DNA of 38,607 nt from an uncultured Clostridia bacterium (GCA_946186245.1 CAMHMN010000022.1:1-38607), one strand, 5' to 3'. Counted from the first letter of the stretch, positions 25,512 to 33,987 are shown. The notes: generated by a model from the letters alone, not told the origin. Made by a program: numbers and translations.

Positions 25512-25540
25512 TTGAACCTGTGATAAATGTATGATATAAT
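25512..25540 (+). promoter_or_regulatory. Promoter of the DNA glycosylase gene
   Basis: TTGAAC (25512-25517), 17 bp, perfect TATAAT (25535-25540), 20 bp before the start codon. Confidence 0.78.
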
Positions 25541-25560
25541 TCTAAGGTTAAAGGCAGAAG

Positions 25561-26418
25561 GTGAATCAATTGGAAGAAATCAGCACTATCGTATCCTGCC
25601 GGAGCGGCTTTTCGGCTGCCGATACGCTCATGAGCGGACAGTGCTTCAGATGGTCGGACTATGACGGCAGGCTTTGCGGCACGGCATTCGGAAGATATGT
25701 CGAGATGGAGCAGAAGGACGGCAGACTGATCCTTTACGGCGCGGACGAATCGGATTACCGGTCTGTCTGGCGGCCCTATCTGGATCTTGACAGGGATTAT
25801 GACGCCATCAGGGAGACGGTTCTTCAGACCGAACCCCGGCTCTCCGACAGCGCGGCGTATGCCGGTGGCGTGCATATTCTCGCACAGGAACCCTGGGAAG
25901 CGCTCTGCTCCTTTGTCATTTCACAGAACAACAACATTCCGCGCATCCGCGGGATCATTTCGAGGCTGTGCCTGCATTACGGCGAAAAGGCGTTCAATGC
26001 CGGTGCCGCGCGGGAAGAGTCCGCCGGATACGCCTTTCCGACGCCCGAAGCGCTTGCCGGCGTGCCGGAGGAGACATTCCGGCAATTCGGCTGCGGATAC
26101 AGGGCGGCTTACCTGACCGAGGTGTCCCGTCGGGTGGCGGCGGGGGAAATCGACTTTGCATACATCAAAAAAGCCCCGATAGACGAGGCTCGCAAAATGC
26201 TGCGGTCGCTGAAAGGCGTCGGGCCGAAGGTGGCGGAATGCGCGCTGCTCTACGGCTTCGGACGGCTGGAATGCTTTCCGGTGGACGTGTGGATCCGGCG
26301 TGCGCTGGAAACGGAATTCGCCGGCGGCACGGCTCTCATCGGCAGTCCCTATGCCGGCGTCGCCCAGCAGTACATTTTTGAATACATACGCCGGCACCCG
26401 GAATCAGGCGGAAAATAG
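25561..26418 (+). CDS. 8-oxoguanine DNA glycosylase, OGG1 type
   Basis: The 285-residue protein has the N-terminal OGG domain (G-Q-C-F-R-W near 26-31), S-Q-N-N-N-I-P-R-I (121-129) and the helix-hairpin-helix motif L-K-G-V-G-P-K-V-A. Catalytic Lys223 and the general-acid Asp242 (F-P-V-D-V-W) are both present. It should remove 8-oxoguanine and cleave the abasic site. Clostridial Ogg proteins have this length. The start is GTG at 25561 (AAGG upstream); a TTG three codons later has an equally good site. Its 3' end faces the lipoprotein gene, 3 bp away. Confidence 0.9.
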   Translation: MNQLEEISTIVSCRSGFSAADTLMSGQCFRWSDYDGRLCGTAFGRYVEMEQKDGRLILYGADESDYRSVWRPYLDLDRDYDAIRETVLQTEPRLSDSAAYAGGVHILAQEPWEALCSFVISQNNNIPRIRGIISRLCLHYGEKAFNAGAAREESAGYAFPTPEALAGVPEETFRQFGCGYRAAYLTEVSRRVAAGEIDFAYIKKAPIDEARKMLRSLKGVGPKVAECALLYGFGRLECFPVDVWIRRALETEFAGGTALIGSPYAGVAQQYIFEYIRRHPESGGK

Positions 26419-26421
26419 GGG

Positions 26422-26769
26422 CTATCTTTTTTCAAAAATTTCCGCTTCTCCCTTGGGATTGGTAAGGGTGAGGAGCTTGTATTGCTTGTCGGCGGAGAGC
26501 TTGGCGACGATTTTGTATTTGATGCCGTTTTTGTCGGTGAGATGAAAGGTGATATTGTAATCGTCGTCGAGATCGTAGGTGCCGTCAATGCGGAAGTCGT
26601 CGTATGTAATTCTGACCTTTTCACCCGAAATGCGGATGCGCGTTTCCTCGTCGCTTCGTGACCGCCATGTGCCGTCAAGCTCCGAACCGCAGGAACTCAG
26701 CGGGAACACGATCAGCAGAACCAGGGCGGATAACAGCAGAATGACCGCTTTTTTTAGGGATGGCTTCAT
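26422..26769 (-). CDS. Small lipoprotein with a G-T-W domain
   Basis: The 115-residue protein has a classic lipoprotein signal: K-K near the start, a hydrophobic core, and the lipobox P-L-S-S-C with Cys27. After cleavage it is little more than one domain, starting L-D-G-T-W-R (31-36) with the strands F-R-I-D-G-T-Y-D-L and I-T-F-H-L-T. This is the smallest and cleanest example of the G-x-W domain found in four other proteins here, so the domain probably folds alone. ATG follows GAGGAAGG. The function is unknown. Confidence 0.8.
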   Translation of the reverse strand: MKPSLKKAVILLLSALVLLIVFPLSSCGSELDGTWRSRSDEETRIRISGEKVRITYDDFRIDGTYDLDDDYNITFHLTDKNGIKYKIVAKLSADKQYKLLTLTNPKGEAEIFEKR

Positions 26770-26883
26770 ATGGCATTACCTTCCTCGCGTGAGATTGGAT
26801 CTATTAATATATTAGTATGTGAGCCGGGTTTTGTCAATGACATAAAAGTGACAGAAATAATGACGTAAATACAAAAATATAGT

Positions 26884-26912
26884 TTGAAAACCTTTTGAGT
26901 GTATGATATAAT
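26884..26912 (+). promoter_or_regulatory. Promoter of the pentapeptide-repeat gene
   Basis: TTGAAA (26884-26889), 17 bp, perfect TATAAT (26907-26912), 62 bp before the start codon. Confidence 0.78.
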
Positions 26913-26974
26913 TAAATGCATGACGCAGAACAGTAATTCAACCGTAATTTCTGACGCAGGGAGGACTACATAAG

Positions 26975-27670
26975 ATGAAGAGAGAAAAACCACAGATCAA
27001 CGTGAAGCTGAAAAAGGGCGAGTCGGCACTTGATGTGCTGGTGGACGCCGATGTCAAGAGAACGGTCGTCTACGGCTATTATTTCGACGATGAAACGGTG
27101 CAGCATCTGACAATCAACGGCGTAGAGGTTTCGGGATGCATGTTTATCAACTGCCGTTTTCAGGACTGTCTGTTTGAAGGGGTGAGCTTTCTCAACTGCT
27201 ACTTCAAAAACTGCGATTTTTCGTTTATGAATATGCACCAGGGCTCGTTTACCTGCTGCGAGATCGTGGAAAGTAAGCTCACAGGCCTTAATCTGTCGTT
27301 CGGTGTGCTCAACAACGTGCTGATCCGGACAACCAGCTGCCGGTATGTCAATTTTTCCGAGGTGAAGATGACCGTCGTCAAATTCGTCAGCTGTGACATG
27401 ACATCCGCCGATGTGGACAAAGTCCGGCTGAAAGAATCGGAATTCGTGCAGTGCAATATGACGGAGATGAACATCTGCGGCACGTCGTTTGAGGGAATGA
27501 ACCTCCGGGGCAACCGTCTGGACAAGCTGATTTTTATGGGCGGTGAACTCCAGGGCGCGACGGTGGATTCCGCACAGGCGATAGGGCTGATTCGTCTGAT
27601 GGGCATTCTTGTGGACGACAACGGCTCTCCCGCGTACGGGCAGGGAGCCAACAGAAAGAGATTTGAATAA
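26975..27670 (+). CDS. Pentapeptide-repeat protein
   Basis: The 231-residue protein has a run of pentapeptide-like units from about 50 to 200, with F, L or M at the central position and C, N or S at flanks (for example C-M-F-I-N-C-R-F-Q-D-C-L-F-E). This predicts a right-handed quadrilateral beta-helix. Cys is unusually frequent. Some family members mimic DNA and bind gyrase, but nothing here shows that function. The start at 26975 follows GGGAGG. A hairpin terminator follows at 27715. Confidence 0.82.
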   Translation: MKREKPQINVKLKKGESALDVLVDADVKRTVVYGYYFDDETVQHLTINGVEVSGCMFINCRFQDCLFEGVSFLNCYFKNCDFSFMNMHQGSFTCCEIVESKLTGLNLSFGVLNNVLIRTTSCRYVNFSEVKMTVVKFVSCDMTSADVDKVRLKESEFVQCNMTEMNICGTSFEGMNLRGNRLDKLIFMGGELQGATVDSAQAIGLIRLMGILVDDNGSPAYGQGANRKRFE

Positions 27671-27714
27671 TACAGATTGTATTATCTGTCGAAAATATGA
27701 TAATACGTAATATT

Positions 27715-27757
27715 TCAGTCCTGTGCGATGCAATAAATCTTCATCACACAGGACTGA
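27715..27757. terminator. Terminator between convergent genes
   Basis: TCAGTCCTGTG (27715-27725) pairs with CACAGGACTGA (27747-27757), extended by GATG with CATC near the loop. Only short T-runs follow, so strength is uncertain. Confidence 0.7.
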
Positions 27758-27772
27758 CTTTATCAATAACGG

Positions 27773-28525
27773 TCATGCAAATTCAAAACGGCATACGAAG
27801 GCCTGCTTGCCGGTCTGGTCGTTGATGCCGTCGACGAACAATTCACCGTGCTGAATTTCCGGCGCGCTTCGCCTGACGGTGAACCATTCGCCCGGCCTCA
27901 GCTCCGATCTGAAGAATACGTCCATGCGGCGCAGGCTGCCGAGTGAGGCGATTTCTCCCTCGGTCAGGGCATCGTAGGCGAATTCCGGATAGCGGCAGTT
28001 GTTGGTATGTCCCAGGCGGTCAATGCAGCTGTTGTAGACCTTCCGTCTGTCGCAGGGCTGCATTTCACCCCTGAAACGGAGCCTGGGGGAGGCGTCTATG
28101 ACAAATTCGCTGTGGGGCTGCCCGATCTCAAAACCGAGGGTGTCGGGACGGAGAATCCGGCGCTCCTTCAGATCCATCAGCACGGAAAAGGTCGAGGCGT
28201 TGAAAAGCGGCGTTCCGTCGGCGTCGGTAAAGCAGAGTTCACGGCGGAAGGTCAGCCTGTCCTGCTCGGAGTGCCATGTACGGGCGGTGAGAGTGAGTTC
28301 CTCCCGGACAGGGGAGAGGATTTCCACCGAGGAGGAAATCAGCACCCACGACATTCCACGCGGCAGCAGGTCATCCACTCCCAGCTGAAACTGTCTGAGA
28401 TGTCGCGCCGCCACATCCATGACCAGCGTCTGGTAGCCGGATGGCTTCAGATAGCCGCTCCCGTTGAGAAATTCCATACCGACCGTGCAGCGGTAGGTGC
28501 ATTGCGATTCGTTCATGAGAGTCAT
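27773..28525 (-). CDS. Acyl-ACP thioesterase, FatA/FatB family
   Basis: The 250-residue protein has two hotdog halves. The first contains W-V-L-I-S-S-S-V-E-I; the second has the family motif G-H-T-N-N-C-R-Y near residue 170, with the N and H expected at the active site. It releases fatty acid from acyl-ACP. Gut clostridia have many such enzymes. The ATG at 28525 has AAGGA 10 nt upstream; an ATG three codons later is possible. An inverted repeat overlaps its probable promoter. Confidence 0.88.
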   Translation of the reverse strand: MTLMNESQCTYRCTVGMEFLNGSGYLKPSGYQTLVMDVAARHLRQFQLGVDDLLPRGMSWVLISSSVEILSPVREELTLTARTWHSEQDRLTFRRELCFTDADGTPLFNASTFSVLMDLKERRILRPDTLGFEIGQPHSEFVIDASPRLRFRGEMQPCDRRKVYNSCIDRLGHTNNCRYPEFAYDALTEGEIASLGSLRRMDVFFRSELRPGEWFTVRRSAPEIQHGELFVDGINDQTGKQAFVCRFEFA

Positions 28526-28553
28526 TTTTCATCAGTCCTTGGGTGAAATAGTG

Positions 28554-28575
28554 TGCTGTATGATACTATACAGCA
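28554..28575. promoter_or_regulatory. Inverted repeat overlapping the thioesterase promoter
   Basis: TGCTGTAT (28554-28561) and ATACAGCA (28568-28575) form a perfect 8-bp inverted repeat with a 6-bp centre. On the minus strand it overlaps the word TAGTAT, a possible -10, and a TTGCTG, a possible -35. It looks like an operator for a dimeric repressor. Confidence 0.55.
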
Positions 28576-28705
28576 ATCCTACCGCATAAAAATGAACGCA
28601 ATGTAAATGAACAGGGAAAATATGCAAGTCAGACGCTCGTGGAGAGATACTGAACAGGCTCTCATGAAGAATGCCCTTATTTGTAACAATAATTCTATTT
28701 TTTTA

Positions 28706-28734
28706 TTGAAATTCAGAATTTATTGATGTATAAT
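28706..28734 (+). promoter_or_regulatory. Promoter of the COG2426 gene
   Basis: TTGAAA (28706-28711), 17 bp, perfect TATAAT (28729-28734), 45 bp before the start. Confidence 0.75.
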
Positions 28735-28778
28735 GTATAATGAGTCAAAATAAGTAGATCAAATTGGAGGCTGGATTT

Positions 28779-29336
28779 ATGGTTGAAACCATACAGGCTT
28801 TTTTTCAGGATCATTTTCCTCCTGAGCTTGCCGTGTTTTTCATTTCAATGATACCCCTGATAGAGTGCCGAGGCGCGATCCCGTTCGGCATTCTGGTGCT
28901 GAATATGCCTCTCTGGGAGGTTCTTCCCATTGCGATTGCGGGCAATATTCTGCCGGTGCCCTTTATCTTGCTTTTGATCAGACCTGTCATCAACTGGCTC
29001 AAGACAACCCGCCTTCTGCACCCGCTGGCGCATTGGATCGAGGCCAAAGCCGAAAAGAAAAAGGACAAGGTGCTCAAGTACAGCAAGTGGGGACTCTTCC
29101 TCTTTGTGGCCATTCCCATTCCCGGCACCGGAGCGTGGACAGGAGCGCTGGTGGCCGCACTGCTTGACCTGCGGGTGAAAAGCGCCTTTATCACCATCCT
29201 GTTCGGCATGATCACGGCGGCTCTCATCATGACGGTGGGTTCCTCTCTGGTCACAGCCGCCATGACGGGCGAAATGCCGCAGGAGCTCAAAATGATCATC
29301 GACTATTTCAATTCGCTCAATTGCACGGCGGCTTGA
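28779..29336 (+). CDS. COG2426 small multidrug export-type membrane protein
   Basis: The 185-residue protein has about four TM segments and the family motifs I-P-L-I-E-x-R-G-A-I-P near residues 25-35 and I-P-I-P-G-T-G-A-W-T-G near 110-120. Pfam calls the family Sm_multidrug_ex, but transport activity is not well shown; it resembles a half DedA-like re-entrant fold. The ATG at 28779 is preferred because GGAGG lies 8 nt upstream; an in-frame TTG exists at 28764. Confidence 0.88.
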   Translation: MVETIQAFFQDHFPPELAVFFISMIPLIECRGAIPFGILVLNMPLWEVLPIAIAGNILPVPFILLLIRPVINWLKTTRLLHPLAHWIEAKAEKKKDKVLKYSKWGLFLFVAIPIPGTGAWTGALVAALLDLRVKSAFITILFGMITAALIMTVGSSLVTAAMTGEMPQELKMIIDYFNSLNCTAA

Positions 29337-29402
29337 ATAGCGTATTAAACCCTCGCAGGGGTCGGATGATGACATATATTCAAAAGCGTGGTGATTAACC
29401 TT

Positions 29403-30935
29403 ATGAAGATTATCAAAAAAATGATCAGAGCCATTCTGGGATTTTTTGCACGGTTTGCCGTCATGTTCGGAAAGATATTCAACAAGGATGACGCTTCGGC
29501 CAATCCCGCCGGCAGAGGCACGGGCAATGAAGCACGTCCCCGCAAAAGACTGGTGGACGGCGTAGACCCCGACAGATTCACCCGACTTTGCGTGGTCGTC
29601 GTGATAGGCTTTGTCAGCCTGCTCGGGGCGGTGCTGGTGGCGGCTTCGGTAAGGTCAGGCAGCCACGAGATACCGGTGGACGATGCGGAGGAGCAGGAGA
29701 GCAGACCTTCCGGCAGCTTTACCCTGACGGTGGCCGGCAATGTCATGCCGACGCAGGATATGCTGGATTCCGCCCTGGTGGACGGCAAATACGATTTCCA
29801 CAACGGCATGTCGGAGCTTGCCGGCGTGCTGTCGGGCGATATGTCCGTCGCCGGACTTTGCGGTCAGGTCAACGCCTACGGAGAAAACAGTCAGCTCAGC
29901 GGCTTTGACACAGGCAAGAATTATCCCTCCGCCATGGCGTCAACCCTTTCCGGGCTGGGAGTGAGCTACATATTCGGGGCCAACCAGCATGCGCTTGCCA
30001 ACGGTTACGACGGAATGTGTGCCACGATATCCAATCTTCACGTCAGATCAATAGGGGTGATCGGAATAACCGACAGCGACCCCGGCAATCTCAACACCCG
30101 CGTTGCCAGAATCAACGGCGTGAATGTCGGCATAGCCGGATTCAACTGCATCGAAGGCGGGGAATACGTCGGTCTGACGGCGGAACAGAAGGGACATATC
30201 GCGACGGTGGCCAAGGACGCTCTGGCGGACAGTGCGGTCAGCGACATTGCCAGGCTGAAAAAGAAGGGCGCGGAATTCATCGTGATCTGCGTCAACTGGG
30301 GAGGCCTGGGCAGTTTCAAGGAAACCGACTTCATGAAGGAAACCGCCAGAACCATCGCCGAAGCGGGCGCGGACGTCATTGTCGGCTACGGACCCTGCGT
30401 GACTCTGGGTGCGGAAGTCATCAGCTGCAAGAGCGGTGAAGCCGAAAGGGAATGCTTTGTCTTTTACTCGCTGGGCTGCATTTACGGCAACAACGTCTAT
30501 CCCGGCCAGCCCAAGATCATGGGACTGAAGGGCAAACTGACCGACGCGCAGAAAAAAGCGCTGGAGAACGAAAAGAAGCTCATTGAAAAATCCAAGACCG
30601 CCATGGCGCGCAGCATGACCGTGACGATGCTTGTTTCCAGGGGGAACGACGGCACGGTATCGGTTGAGCAGGCGAGCTATAACCCGGTTTTCATGATACG
30701 CAATCCCGGGCAGGAAGAGGGAAATTCCCATATGAAGTACATTGCCGTGCCCTGCGCGAAGTATGTCGCGGCGGAGCAGAGGCCCGAAATATTTGCCGAC
30801 GACAAGCAGTGGAACGCCTGCAAGTCGGCATTCAAGGCGATATCCGCCATCGCGGACAAAACGGGCGGCAGGCTGGTGCTCAACGATCTCGGCAATGCCG
30901 ATGAGGAATCGGATGTAAGCGACGGAAAAATCTGA
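29403..30935 (+). CDS. Membrane-anchored CapA-like protein with degenerate active-site motifs
   Basis: The 510-residue protein has a basic N-terminus, a TM helix at about 62-82 and an external CapA (PGA_cap) domain from about 105. CapA proteins are metallophosphatase-like and act in poly-gamma-glutamate capsule assembly. Family landmarks appear in altered form: G-N-V-M (112-115) in place of G-D-V-M, G-A-N-Q-H-A-L-A-N-G in place of A-N-N-H-x-x-D-x-G, and A-D-V-I-V-G-Y-G-P-C in place of D-x-I-I-G-H-H-P-H. Metal binding is probably lost. The start is ATG 29403; the GTG at 29388 has poorer context. It precedes an ATP-grasp-like gene by 105 bp. Confidence 0.82.
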   Translation: MKIIKKMIRAILGFFARFAVMFGKIFNKDDASANPAGRGTGNEARPRKRLVDGVDPDRFTRLCVVVVIGFVSLLGAVLVAASVRSGSHEIPVDDAEEQESRPSGSFTLTVAGNVMPTQDMLDSALVDGKYDFHNGMSELAGVLSGDMSVAGLCGQVNAYGENSQLSGFDTGKNYPSAMASTLSGLGVSYIFGANQHALANGYDGMCATISNLHVRSIGVIGITDSDPGNLNTRVARINGVNVGIAGFNCIEGGEYVGLTAEQKGHIATVAKDALADSAVSDIARLKKKGAEFIVICVNWGGLGSFKETDFMKETARTIAEAGADVIVGYGPCVTLGAEVISCKSGEAERECFVFYSLGCIYGNNVYPGQPKIMGLKGKLTDAQKKALENEKKLIEKSKTAMARSMTVTMLVSRGNDGTVSVEQASYNPVFMIRNPGQEEGNSHMKYIAVPCAKYVAAEQRPEIFADDKQWNACKSAFKAISAIADKTGGRLVLNDLGNADEESDVSDGKI

Positions 30936-31040
30936 TCGGGCAGCGTCAACTGCCGGTAGCCTTCCTTCCGCCATGCGCAGAGCAAAACCGTGTTATCATC
31001 ACAAAGTGAGAAAGATTTCAATACCGGAGGTATTTATTTT

Positions 31041-32282
31041 ATGAATATTATTTTTATCTCGCCCAATTACCCGGAAGATCGCTGGAGATACATTCACGCG
31101 CTCAGAGGTCTGGGAGTAAATGTTCTCGGAATAGGCGACGCCGACGAGAGCTATTTTCCGCACGGATTAAAGGGCTGTCTGACCGATTACTTCAAGGTGG
31201 ACGATCTTCACGATTACGACGCGGTCTATCGCGCGGTGTCCTATCTTTCCTATAAGTACGGCAGACCCGACGGTATAGAATCACTCAATGATTACTGGGC
31301 GACACTGGAAGCAAGCCTTCGCAGGGACTTCAATGTGGTGGGCTTCGATGTGGATTACGCCCGCAGGGTGTTTGACAAGAACGCCGTGTTTGACATTGCG
31401 GCCGGCGTAGGCGTCAAGGTCATGAAGCGGGACGCGGACGGCGACCCCATTATTCCGGAGGATTGCAGGATCATCCGCTGCTGCGGCATGGTCAACCGTT
31501 ACGGCAAGGTCACCGGCGCGGCTGCCTATGAATTTTCCGACCTGCCGGAGCTTATCGTCAAAAAGAAGGAGCTGCTCTCCTTCTTCAGTCTGCCCGACAG
31601 AGAGAGCGACACGCCCAACGCCAAGTTCATGGAATCGGCGTTGAAGGTGGTTGACGCCGTGCGGCTCAGAGGCGGCTTTTTCAACCTGACTTTTGCCGTG
31701 GGCAGTGAGATCATTCTCTGCGATGCCTCCTTCCTGCCTCCGGAGGGATATTTTGCCGACGTGCTTGCCTGCACAGGCAGCAGCGACGTCTGCCATCTGT
31801 GGGCAGCCGACAAGGTGGGCATGAACATGGATTACCACATTCTGCCCGAAACCACCGTGTTTGTCACACGGCGTTTCGACCGCAGCTACCGTTATTCCCA
31901 CGACCGCATCATGAGCAAGCTCGATCCGGTGATCAGACGGCAGGGCAGGTGCTACACCGGCACGGATATCACCGGCGACTATTTCTACATCTTCAAGGCG
32001 GACAACGCAGCCAGGGCGCGCGAGCTGATCAGATTCATCCAGGTGGATTATTCCGACAATTCCCCGATAGCGCAGTTCCCGCCTTTGAAGGCGCTGGATC
32101 GCAGCCAGCTCAGGCAGACCGCGATTCGCGAACAGTCCTCCTATGAGGCGAGACGGCTTCTCAGCCGCAAGGTGCAGGAAAAGCTCCATCAGAGCAGCGC
32201 CTACGAGGAAGCCAAGAACAACGCCGGGCTTTCGTCGGGAGTTCTGAACGCGAAGAATGAACCGTCAGCCGTTAAAAAGTGA
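31041..32282 (+). CDS. ATP-grasp-like protein, apparently lacking catalytic residues
   Basis: The 413-residue protein begins with the pre-ATP-grasp fold (I-I-F-I-S-P-N-Y-P-E; G-V-N-V-L-G-I-G-D) shared with a common Firmicute ATP-grasp family. The central domain is poorly conserved: the usual lysine and glycine-rich ATP loops cannot be found. The Mg2+ motif usually reading E-x-N-x-R-P-P-G-G is D-A-S-F-L-P-P-E-G (228-236). A basic C-terminal tail of about 60 residues follows. ATG 31041 has GGAGG 11 nt upstream. It likely forms a unit with the CapA-like gene. The role may be binding rather than ligation. Confidence 0.78.
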   Translation: MNIIFISPNYPEDRWRYIHALRGLGVNVLGIGDADESYFPHGLKGCLTDYFKVDDLHDYDAVYRAVSYLSYKYGRPDGIESLNDYWATLEASLRRDFNVVGFDVDYARRVFDKNAVFDIAAGVGVKVMKRDADGDPIIPEDCRIIRCCGMVNRYGKVTGAAAYEFSDLPELIVKKKELLSFFSLPDRESDTPNAKFMESALKVVDAVRLRGGFFNLTFAVGSEIILCDASFLPPEGYFADVLACTGSSDVCHLWAADKVGMNMDYHILPETTVFVTRRFDRSYRYSHDRIMSKLDPVIRRQGRCYTGTDITGDYFYIFKADNAARARELIRFIQVDYSDNSPIAQFPPLKALDRSQLRQTAIREQSSYEARRLLSRKVQEKLHQSSAYEEAKNNAGLSSGVLNAKNEPSAVKK

Positions 32283-32645
32283 AAAACAACAGAAATTCAA
32301 CCGACCGGACTGGAAAAAATCCAAGCCGGTCGGTTTTTCTAATGTCAATTGTTTAAAATCCTCTGGGGTGAAATGGTAAACCTTGTCGTAATCGCGGTCA
32401 ATGGTAATGTCCACGCTGTACTGATTGAGATTGTATACGGCTGACCACTGTGTCGGATATTCCTTGCCCGACTGCGAAACCGATTCCAGAACGTCCATGG
32501 CCTGTTCCGAGGTGGCGATCCGGCCGTAGAGAATCACAAAGCCGGCAATCAACGGGATGAGAAGGATGATCAGAATGATCAGCAATACCTTGGGTCATTT
32601 CTTCTTCCTGCTGACGGAATCGGTGGATTGAATGCGGTTGCTCAT
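32265..32645 (-). pseudogene. Remnant of a membrane-anchored linear-amide C-N hydrolase-like gene
   Basis: A strong binding site (GGAGGAAACCACC) precedes ATG at 32645. The frame reads MSNRIQSTDSVSRKKK, then TGA at 32595-32597, then continues in frame as P-K-V-L-L-I-I-L and a TM helix. The product then jumps to a segment (T-Q-W-S-A-V-Y-N-L ending R-D-Y-D-K-V-Y-H-F) that resembles the C-terminus of choloylglycine hydrolase/AAT-type amidases. The catalytic middle is missing and the frame runs through a terminator. I read this as a gene with an internal deletion and a nonsense codon. The amidase call is from motif memory only. Confidence 0.55.
32300..32338. terminator. Terminator after the ATP-grasp-like gene
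   Basis: ACCGACCGG (32300-32308) pairs with CCGGTCGGT (32326-32334) and is followed by a T-run. The minus-strand frame of the neighbouring pseudogene runs through it, another sign that that frame is not a normal gene. Confidence 0.88.
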
Positions 32646-32823
32646 GGTGGTTTCCTCCCTGTTTGGTTGAATTCTTTGCTTGTTGATTCTATGATAACAC
32701 CGTCATCTGAGGTTTATCTGAAGAAATGCGGTCTTTTTTGCGGATTCTGAAAAAAAACGAAAAACGCCTGCCAGTCCGTGTGAATGCAGCGGACTGCGCA
32801 GACGTTGGATAGCGGCAGCAGCA
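32646..32823. other. Spacer between the pseudogene and the acylation operon
   Basis: Holds no gene. It has the pseudogene's ribosome site at its left and the operon terminator at 32756-32806. No other structure is clear. Confidence 0.4.
32756..32806 (-). terminator. Terminator of the acylation operon
   Basis: On the minus strand, CTGC and AGTCCG pair with CGGACT and GCAG, with ACG/CGT at the base, followed by a T-rich run. It lies just after the stop of the DHHW gene. Confidence 0.7.
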
Positions 32824-33987
32824 TTATTCTTCATTTTCCTGCGGAGATGAAAAGGTCAGAAAATCCGCCAGGGATGTGTCGCTCATGAAGGTATCGGCAT
32901 TGTAGAGATAAAGCAGGTCGGTCACTTCGTATTCATTGAGCACCATGTCAACGGTGTCGTAGCAGTAACGGGGATCAATGATGATGATCTGGTCGAAATA
33001 CGGCGTGAGGAACTGCACAAAGCAATTGGCGTAGGAATCCTTGATCAGCATGAGCGTGCGGTTCGTGTCGGCTGTGGTGGTGACGGTGACCGTCGGGTGA
33101 TTGCCGCCGAGGAACAGCGCATATTTGTCCTTGGTGTCCAGGAATTCCTTCTGATAGAGGGTGCCCTTTGCCTCGTCGCCGTCGGAATACTTCACCGACA
33201 GCGGGTGATCGCCCTTGGGAACGTATATCTCCATGGTGTCGTAATAGCCGTGGCTTCCGCTTTTGGAAGCCAGCGTTCCCTGAAAGCTGTCCGATACCGT
33301 GTATACGTCGAATTCCACGCTGTCGGGATCAATTCCAAGGGATGGCGCGATGCTTCGGAAGGCGGTGTAGGCGCCCAGGCTCGTCCAATGGTGGTCGGTG
33401 TGATAGAATAACGCCTCATATCGCTTTGAACGCATGGCTTTGGTCACGTCACAGAAGCTGATTCCCTTGAGCTTTTTGGAAAGGGCGGTGAGCTGCTTTG
33501 TCTGGTTTGCGTCCGGCGCGTAATCCGGCAGCTTGCTGGTCATGACGGTCACCGCGTTGGGAATGACCGCGATGCAGTGGTTGATATTCCCGTATTTTTC
33601 GGTCACGGCGTTGATGGCGTCGGCCTTCTGCTGAACGGAATCGGGCTGCGGCTCGGACGGAACCAGCATGAGATAGTCGTCCTTGCCCAGATATACGCCG
33701 TTCATCTCATTCTGTCCCATCAGCTTGCTGCGTGTGAAGAAGGAAATGCCTGCCCACACGTCGCGGAAGGCAAACTGATCGGAGAGATATTTTTCCACAT
33801 TTTCGCCCGTGCTTCCGTCGGAAAGTCCCTGCGCGCTGAATGATGGGAATGCAGCCAGCATGCGGTTTTCCGTCTCGGAAAATTTCCTGTCGGGGGTGAA
33901 AATGGCGATTACGTCAAAGCAGATGACCATGCACAGAAGCAGGCATGTGATCCACAGCTTGGGCGGTTTCTTTTGGTTCTGTTTCAT
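32824..33987 (-). CDS. DHHW/AlgJ-like extracytoplasmic acylation protein
   Basis: The 387-residue protein has a TM helix at about 11-30 and an external SGNH-like domain with D198-H-H-W201 in the context Y-H-T-D-H-H-W-T-S-L-G-A-Y. A further K-D-S-Y-A-N motif near 340 carries a likely catalytic Ser. DHHW/AlgJ/AlgX-like proteins transfer acyl groups passed on by MBOAT proteins to surface polymers. The start is ATG 33987, with GGAAGGAG upstream. The frame is open to 34020, but that would overlap the MBOAT gene. It is the last gene of the operon. Confidence 0.85.
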   Translation of the reverse strand: MKQNQKKPPKLWITCLLLCMVICFDVIAIFTPDRKFSETENRMLAAFPSFSAQGLSDGSTGENVEKYLSDQFAFRDVWAGISFFTRSKLMGQNEMNGVYLGKDDYLMLVPSEPQPDSVQQKADAINAVTEKYGNINHCIAVIPNAVTVMTSKLPDYAPDANQTKQLTALSKKLKGISFCDVTKAMRSKRYEALFYHTDHHWTSLGAYTAFRSIAPSLGIDPDSVEFDVYTVSDSFQGTLASKSGSHGYYDTMEIYVPKGDHPLSVKYSDGDEAKGTLYQKEFLDTKDKYALFLGGNHPTVTVTTTADTNRTLMLIKDSYANCFVQFLTPYFDQIIIIDPRYCYDTVDMVLNEYEVTDLLYLYNADTFMSDTSLADFLTFSSPQENEE

